Part shown: positions 5,317 through 9,354 of the stretch, piece by piece
Position numbering within the stretch: the first letter of the stretch is position 1
Layout: each line of letters opens with the position of its first letter
Translations under genes and position numbers: made by a program
Source of the DNA: an uncultured Chthoniobacterales bacterium
GTDB lineage: Bacteria; Verrucomicrobiota; Verrucomicrobiae; Chthoniobacterales; UBA10450
NCBI GenBank assembly: GCA_955652855.1
Contig: CATPCN010000113.1
Location: 1 to 9,354 of the forward strand
DNA length: 9,354 nt
Reading direction: 5' to 3'
Notes under the pieces: model-generated
What the model saw: the letters and a program-made list of their open reading frames with translations, nothing else
The model's database searches: none
What the model was told of the DNA's origin: nothing

Positions 5317-6602
5317 GTTCGGGCGAGTTCGATGCGTTGTGGCCGCTCATGACGCCGTCGGCGAAACGCGGTCGGCTCGATGCCGTCGCTGTATCTGCGC
5401 AAGGCGTGCGCATAAGGTTCGCCGACGGACGGGAGGTGTTGTGCGGTTCGAGCGGACTTTGGAATTGCAACTTGGGCTATGGCAACGCGGTAATCGCAAA
5501 GGCAGTGGGGGACGTGTTGAGGCATGCTTCTTACCTAAGCGTCTGGGGAATGGAGCACGAGTTGGCGCATGAGGCAGCGACCGCTCTTGTGGATGTCACC
5601 GAGCGTCCCGAATTCGGTCGCATCTTGTTTTCTACATCGGGCGGCGCCGCCAATGACATGGCGATGAAGCTCGCCCGCCAATATCAAACACTGTCGGGAC
5701 GAAGTGAGCGCAAAGTCATTCTCGGGCTGCATGGTGGATTCCACGGTCTCACTTATGGAGCTTTCGCGTTATCGACGGGCCAACTTGGACAGCGCATGTA
5801 CGGCGTTGACCGACGCTCGGTCGCCCATATCGTCGCCAATTCGGCATCCGATATCGACCGCGTCTTCGGCAAGATCGGCGAGCGCGTTGCCGCGATCTTT
5901 GTCGAGCCCGTGATCGGGTCGGGCGCGGTCATTCTCGAAGACAATTATCTCCGTAGACTATTCGACGTGCGGCGTCAGCATGGCGTCATCTTGATCGCCG
6001 ACGAAGTCACGACTGGTTTCGGTCGCGTTGGTCCAGGTGTCTTCGCGAGCTCGTCGTGGGAGGAGCCTCCCGACGTCATAGTGGCAGCCAAGGGCATGAC
6101 CAACGGGACGCAGGCGGCGTCGGCGTTGATTGTGGCGACACTTGTCTCCGAGCGGTTCATCGAAGCCGGAGCGGTGCTCGGACACGCCGAAACGCAAGCC
6201 GGCACTCCACCGTCGTGCGCGGCAATATTAGCAACAATAGCCGAAATGCGACGGCTCGATGCACTTCGCCGTGGCGCTGCGCTTGCAGCGCAGTTGGAGA
6301 GAAGGCTCTCCGCCCTGGTAGGGCACTCGCCTTTCGTAAGTGCTGCGGTCGGCAGAGGCTGCCTCTGGGCGTTGCGGCTCAGCGACGAGAGCGGTGCACC
6401 TTTGGACCAGCCGCGCACCGACGCAATCGCTGCAACGATTCTCGATGCTGGCGCTTTGATTCACTCGGGACCGAGTTGCCTCCAAGTTTTGCCCGCCCTG
6501 ACTTATAGCAACGAGGATCTCGACGCGCTGTTAGAGTGCATTGCGACGGGTCTCGCAACATTCGCGCGTTCACCGGGCGCGGTGAGGGCGCAAATCGGGT
6601 AA
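5313..6602 (+). CDS. class III PLP-dependent aminotransferase, 429 aa
   Basis: This belongs to aminotransferase class III (fold type I; the glutamate-1-semialdehyde, ornithine, lysine-epsilon and GABA aminotransferase group). From the GTG at 5313, FSTSGGAANDMAMKLAR (about 106-122) is the phosphate-binding segment and HGGFHGLTYGA follows. FVEPVIGSGAV and IADEVTTGFGR contain D230, which binds the pyridine nitrogen. K260 in AAKGMTNG is the Schiff-base lysine. The set is complete, so it should be active. Length is normal (420-460 aa). The GTG overlaps the preceding TGA as GTGA and has AAGGGCGGA upstream. Reaction: transfer of an amino group between an aldehyde or ketone and an amino acid. In this context it may act on a peptide, either aminating a carbonyl made by the P450/oxygenase or converting a Lys side chain to an aldehyde (inference). 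Daptide RiPP pathways also use a class III aminotransferase, but the other daptide enzymes and a C-terminal Thr are missing here. Confidence 0.85.
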   Translation: MSSGEFDALWPLMTPSAKRGRLDAVAVSAQGVRIRFADGREVLCGSSGLWNCNLGYGNAVIAKAVGDVLRHASYLSVWGMEHELAHEAATALVDVTERPEFGRILFSTSGGAANDMAMKLARQYQTLSGRSERKVILGLHGGFHGLTYGAFALSTGQLGQRMYGVDRRSVAHIVANSASDIDRVFGKIGERVAAIFVEPVIGSGAVILEDNYLRRLFDVRRQHGVILIADEVTTGFGRVGPGVFASSSWEEPPDVIVAAKGMTNGTQAASALIVATLVSERFIEAGAVLGHAETQAGTPPSCAAILATIAEMRRLDALRRGAALAAQLERRLSALVGHSPFVSAAVGRGCLWALRLSDESGAPLDQPRTDAIAATILDAGALIHSGPSCLQVLPALTYSNEDLDALLECIATGLATFARSPGAVRAQIG

Positions 6603-7813
6603 TGGCAATGGACCAGACACCCATACCTCCTCTTCCGGGATGGACGCCCACGGTCGGCGCCGAAGACGCCTCGCAATGCCCACGGCGCGCCGACGCTCGA
6701 AAGGTGCGGCTCCCAAATGGACAGGAAGTCTGGCTGCTCTCGGGTTACGACATCTGTCGAGAAGCGCTAAGGCATCGCGCTTTGAGTTCCGACCACACCC
6801 ACCCGAACTACCCGGACGTCTTTCCGATCAAGAAGTCGCGCGGTGCCGAACGTGTGACGTTGGCGACGTATTCTGGCATGGATCCGCCTGAGCACACACT
6901 GCATAGGCGGTTGATTGCGGAAGAGTTCTCGATAAAGAGCGTCGGCAAGTGGCGACAGCGCGTATTTGCGATCGCCGAGCGCCAACTGCAAACCATGCTC
7001 GCGCCGCAAACGCGAAGCGGCGAAATCGTAGCTCAGTACGCCGAGCCGATCGCTTCGACGACAATTTTCGAGTTCTTGGGCATCCCACCCGAGCAGCGCA
7101 CCGAAATGGCGCGCCTTGCCCGCGTACTTCTGGGTTCGGGCGCCGACCGCCAGGCAGCAAGCGCGGCGTCGACATCGTTTCGCCAACTTCTCGACGCTCT
7201 CGGTGCGGAGAAGGAGACAGACGCCTCCGCAGATGACGTGCTGAGCCGCCTCGTCGTGCGCTATCGGAGGGAGGGATTCTACTCGCGGCTGCAGTTTGTC
7301 GAGTTCGCTGGCGCGCTAATTGCCGCCGCGCACCGAACGGCAACGACGATGATTGCGCTCAGCGTTGCGATGCTCATCGAGCGGCCGGATGCGCGCCGCC
7401 AGATGTTCGCCGATCGGGCAGCTTTCGAACGAGGCGTTGAGGAATTACTGCGCTACCTTTCGGTTGCGGACCTCGCGACTGCGCGTATCGCCGTAGCGGA
7501 TGTCGAGCTTGCCGACGTGTCGATCGAGAAAGACGAAGGCACGATCGCTTCGACCGCTCACGCCAACTACGATATGGAACGGTTCCCGGACGCTGGGCGG
7601 TTCGACATCCGTCGTCAGGGTCCGGATCATGTGGCGTTTGGGTACGGCGCTCACAAATGCTTGGGCCAGCACCTCGCGCGTCTGGAATTGGAAGCGGCGT
7701 TGCGCGTTCTGTTCGGTCGCTTCCCCAATCTACGCCTGGAGAATCTCGGTGCGATGCGCGTTCAACGCGAGGGAGCGATACTTTCGGTCGACGAAGTGCG
7801 AGTGCGCTGGTGA
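6602..7813 (+). CDS. cytochrome P450 with atypical I-helix, 403 aa
   Basis: This is a soluble bacterial class I-type P450 without a membrane anchor. From the ATG at 6602, the heme loop is FGYGAHKCLG with the iron-ligating C353, the K-helix ExxR is E281-LL-R284, and ANYDMERFPDAGRF is the usual region between them. Length is typical (about 400 aa). The I-helix reads LIAAAHRTATT instead of the common LxAGHETTT: the Thr (T246) is kept, but the acid of the acid-alcohol pair is Arg (R245) and the Gly is Ala. Such changes alter proton delivery and are found in P450s doing unusual chemistry, including some peptide cross-linking enzymes. The ATG shares its A with the TAA of the aminotransferase (TAATG). 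Ferredoxin and reductase genes are not present, so electron donors must come from elsewhere. The likely substrate is the peptide or its modified form (inferred from the operon). Confidence 0.88.
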   Translation: MAMDQTPIPPLPGWTPTVGAEDASQCPRRADARKVRLPNGQEVWLLSGYDICREALRHRALSSDHTHPNYPDVFPIKKSRGAERVTLATYSGMDPPEHTLHRRLIAEEFSIKSVGKWRQRVFAIAERQLQTMLAPQTRSGEIVAQYAEPIASTTIFEFLGIPPEQRTEMARLARVLLGSGADRQAASAASTSFRQLLDALGAEKETDASADDVLSRLVVRYRREGFYSRLQFVEFAGALIAAAHRTATTMIALSVAMLIERPDARRQMFADRAAFERGVEELLRYLSVADLATARIAVADVELADVSIEKDEGTIASTAHANYDMERFPDAGRFDIRRQGPDHVAFGYGAHKCLGQHLARLELEAALRVLFGRFPNLRLENLGAMRVQREGAILSVDEVRVRW

Positions 7814-8360
7814 GCGGCGTGGCAGACACCGATGAAACGTCCAATGATCGTGCAAACGCGACATCGAACGATCTGCTCCGACCGTGGACCGACGCCTTCG
7901 GTGCCCCACCATCGGATCGCATCGGCGCGAGGGATCTAACCGCTGCGGTCGAAGCGGCGCTCGAAGCGCACTTTGCGACCGCTCAGGTCATAACGTCGTC
8001 GCCGCTTCCGGCGACCTTCGAGAATACGCTCGTTCCTTTGGAACGAGGCTGGTGGGAGTTATGGCGCATTCTCAACATCTATATTGCACTGACCGCTGCG
8101 GCGACCGACGACGAGATCGGCAGGCATCGAAGAAGTCCTCGGCCCTCGCGTGGCGTTGCATTTCAGCGTGTTCCAGGCCGACCGGCCGTTGTTCGCCCGA
8201 CTGAAGAAGCATCGCCGAGGGTGCGGCGACCCTCGACGGGGAAGCGCTCCGGCTGTTGGAGCGAAATATCGCGACGCCCGAGCGAGTCGGCGCGGATCTT
8301 CAAACACTCGTGGACGTGGAAGATCGACTTTCAAGTCTGCTCCTGCGAGCTTCGGGGCAC
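7810..8360 (+). pseudogene. decayed N-terminal part of a Dcp/oligopeptidase-A-like M3 peptidase
   Basis: The GTG at 7810 overlaps the P450 stop (GTGA), like the junction before the aminotransferase. The first frame reads LLRPWTDAFGAPPSDRIGAR, later PLPATFENTLVPLERG, the characteristic start of M3A peptidases (peptidyl-dipeptidase Dcp / oligopeptidase A). Near 8120 the similarity jumps to another frame (GIEEVLGPRVALHF, ADRPLFARLKK, about 8121-8210). Near 8211 it jumps to a third (IAEGAATLDGEALRLLER, then a degenerate segment ending RLSSLL near 8350). At least two frameshifts are therefore present. Only about 180 of the roughly 680 family residues remain, and the HExxH catalytic domain is missing altogether. 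It cannot make an active enzyme. The coupled start suggests it was once a functional last gene of this operon, a second peptidase besides the intact one at 1113-2900. The alternative, a chromosomal dcp fragment captured by chance, fits the overlap less well. Confidence 0.78.
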
Positions 8361-8972
8361 CGGCTCAAGAAACTGCGAACCGGAACAGGGCTATTCACAG
8401 GAAGGGTTCGCCGGCAAATGTGGCGTTCATCGGGAACAGCAAAGACTAAGCCAAGAAACGCACCAGCGCACGAAAACACGATCCGTAAGAACGTGAAAAC
8501 GTTTATGAGTGGCGCACATTGAAACCGGATTGAAGATTCCACACTACCTTCTTGCCGGGCTCGGTTGGGGAGCAGCGGCTGGAGAACGGCGCCGGAACGC
8601 CGAAATCCCGGCTTCAATGGCAAACGGGCACCCGTGCGCATCTACACGACGGATGGACCCTGGGAAAGGAGGAGGGCAATCGCTTCGGCCGGTTCCGATG
8701 CCGGGGCGGATGCAGTTGGGTTTTGGTTGCCCGAAAAGTTGCCTCGAAAGTTGCCTTGCGCCAAGGACACTCGGTGAAACCCCACGATCCTTGACCACCG
8801 CAAATCAACACTTAAATAGCCACGGATATTAGACGATACAGGAGGACAGGCTTAACAGAGGCACCTCAAGCTAGTGCGGCTAAGCGCGACGATTTTCTTG
8901 AGGCATGGGTTCAATCAAAGGTGTTCGTTCCCCCACCACTTCCCTGAAGCCATCAAGTGGATGTGTTCGAGC
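8361..8972. other. region without a supported gene
   Basis: Reading frames here are short and lack start signals and family resemblance. A 12-13-nt near-tandem repeat (CGAAAAGTTGCCT at 8732-8744, then CGAAAGTTGCCT at 8745-8756) is visible. AGGAGG at 8841-8846 looks like a Shine-Dalgarno sequence but no start codon follows at a usable distance. The stretch is probably decayed flank of the cluster. Confidence 0.5.
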
Positions 8973-8996
8973 AGGTGCGCGCCCATTGGCGCACCT
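8973..8996. repeat. 8-bp perfect inverted repeat (hairpin)
   Basis: AGGTGCGC (8973-8980) pairs with GCGCACCT (8989-8996) around an 8-nt loop. No T-tract follows on either strand, so it is not a standard terminator. Its function is unknown. Confidence 0.5.
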
Positions 8997-9020
8997 AGCG
9001 GGATACGGGCGCATGTCAAG

Positions 9021-9060
9021 TCGTGAACAGCAATCTGAACAGCATTCGCACTGTTCACGA
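9021..9060. repeat. nested inverted repeats with TGAACAG motif
   Basis: TCGTGAACAG (9021-9030) is the exact reverse complement of CTGTTCACGA (9051-9060). Inside it, TGAACAG (9036-9042) and CTGTTCA (9051-9057) form a second palindrome with an 8-nt spacer. A further direct copy of TGAACAG is at 9081-9087. Four copies of one heptamer in under 70 nt look more like a protein-binding array or a structured RNA than chance. No neighbouring regulator is visible. Confidence 0.5.
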
Positions 9061-9107
9061 AAAAGCCATTGAAAACTCAATGAACAGAACCGAAGAACAA
9101 AAACGCT

Positions 9108-9203
9108 ATGTACTCGGTTTTCAATCGAATGCTAACTTGGGAAGACGACGGTAAATTGGAAACAATAGACAATGGCGTTTCCTACATCACGTTCTGGCGA
9201 TAG
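9108..9203 (+). other. possible 31-codon reading frame, doubtful
   Basis: ATG at 9108 to TAG at 9201-9203 gives 31 residues with a protein-like composition (MLTWEDDGKLETIDNG then VSYITFWR). There is no Shine-Dalgarno sequence upstream, so it may be a leftover of a larger decayed gene. No family is recognised. Confidence 0.2.
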
Positions 9204-9253
9204 AGAATAAGCCAGGGTGGGTATTTACTTCACTCAGGTAGCCCCTACAGGTT

Positions 9254-9354
9254 GTGTTCGCTGTCCGCACCAACAGCGGCACATCTGATCATGGATTTGT
9301 ATGGGACTGGGTCGACCGCGACCGCCTGCTGCACGAGCCGGTAGAAGAGCTTGC
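9254..9354 (+). CDS. possible partial reading frame running off the right edge
   Basis: A frame opens after the TAG at 9239-9241 and stays open to the window end. The first possible start is GTG at 9254, and the residues include SDHGFVWDWVDRDRLLHEPV. The composition looks coding, but only about 33 codons are seen, no good ribosome binding site precedes it and I recognise no family. It could also be the tail of a broken gene whose beginning is lost upstream. Confidence 0.25.
   Translation, partial: MFAVRTNSGTSDHGFVWDWVDRDRLLHEPVEEL

Noticed and set aside
4737..5525. Minus-strand 262-codon reading frame
   Set aside because: It is the antisense shadow of the pentapeptide repeats, as its repetitive Ser/Ala/Pro/Lys-rich translation shows.
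5313..6602. Daptide cluster
   Set aside because: The aminotransferase class fits, but no oxidative decarboxylase is seen, the peptide ends in Asn rather than Thr, and the other genes differ.
8841..8870. Gene start after AGGAGG
   Set aside because: No ATG, GTG or TTG follows at a usable distance with an open frame.
8880..9080. Minus-strand 66-codon reading frame
   Set aside because: It spans two hairpins, has an odd Cys/Arg-rich composition, no ribosome binding site and no recognisable family.

Overview
The window most likely comes from a Gram-negative bacterium with fairly high GC, probably a pseudomonadote rich in insertion sequences (Burkholderiaceae-like). This rests only on codon usage, the kinds of IS remnant and general impression, so the taxon is a low-confidence inference.

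Layout. Positions 1-690 are mobile-element debris on the minus strand: the first codons of an IS1182-type transposase running off the left edge, a hairpin-forming inverted repeat, and a broken ISNCY-type transposase (internal deletion, frameshifts, first catalytic Asp changed to Asn). Positions 734-812 hold a good sigma70-like promoter, a palindrome near the start of transcription and a strong ribosome binding site. They lead into a 52-codon peptide gene (813-971), which is short enough to be missed by automatic annotation. A perfect 12-bp hairpin follows the peptide gene. Then comes a compact plus-strand operon (1113-7813) of seven genes: M3-family zinc metallopeptidase, class I O-methyltransferase, an unrecognised 146-aa protein, a DUF6445/2OG-Fe(II) oxygenase-like protein, a pentapeptide-repeat protein, a class III PLP aminotransferase and a cytochrome P450. 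Most junctions overlap (TAGTG, GTGA, TAATG, or 17 nt) and the widest gap is 12 nt, so the genes are almost certainly cotranscribed and translationally coupled. A further gene, coupled to the P450 by a GTGA overlap, is the decayed N-terminal part of a Dcp/oligopeptidase-A-like M3 peptidase (7810 to about 8360). From there to 9354 there is no convincing gene, only hairpins, a repeated TGAACAG motif and a possible partial reading frame at the right edge.

Interpretation. Peptide gene, then attenuator-like hairpin, then coupled tailoring enzymes is the architecture of a RiPP (ribosomally synthesised, post-translationally modified peptide) gene cluster. The peptide would be the substrate. The P450, the 2OG-type oxygenase, the aminotransferase and the methyltransferase would modify it, the M3 peptidase would trim it, and the pentapeptide-repeat protein could be a self-protection or scaffold protein. 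I recognise no lanthionine synthetase, YcaO, radical SAM enzyme, ATP-grasp ligase, lasso cyclase, PqqD-type recognition domain or exporter here, and I cannot assign the enzyme set to a named RiPP class. That makes it a candidate new class; the chemistry is inferred, not shown.
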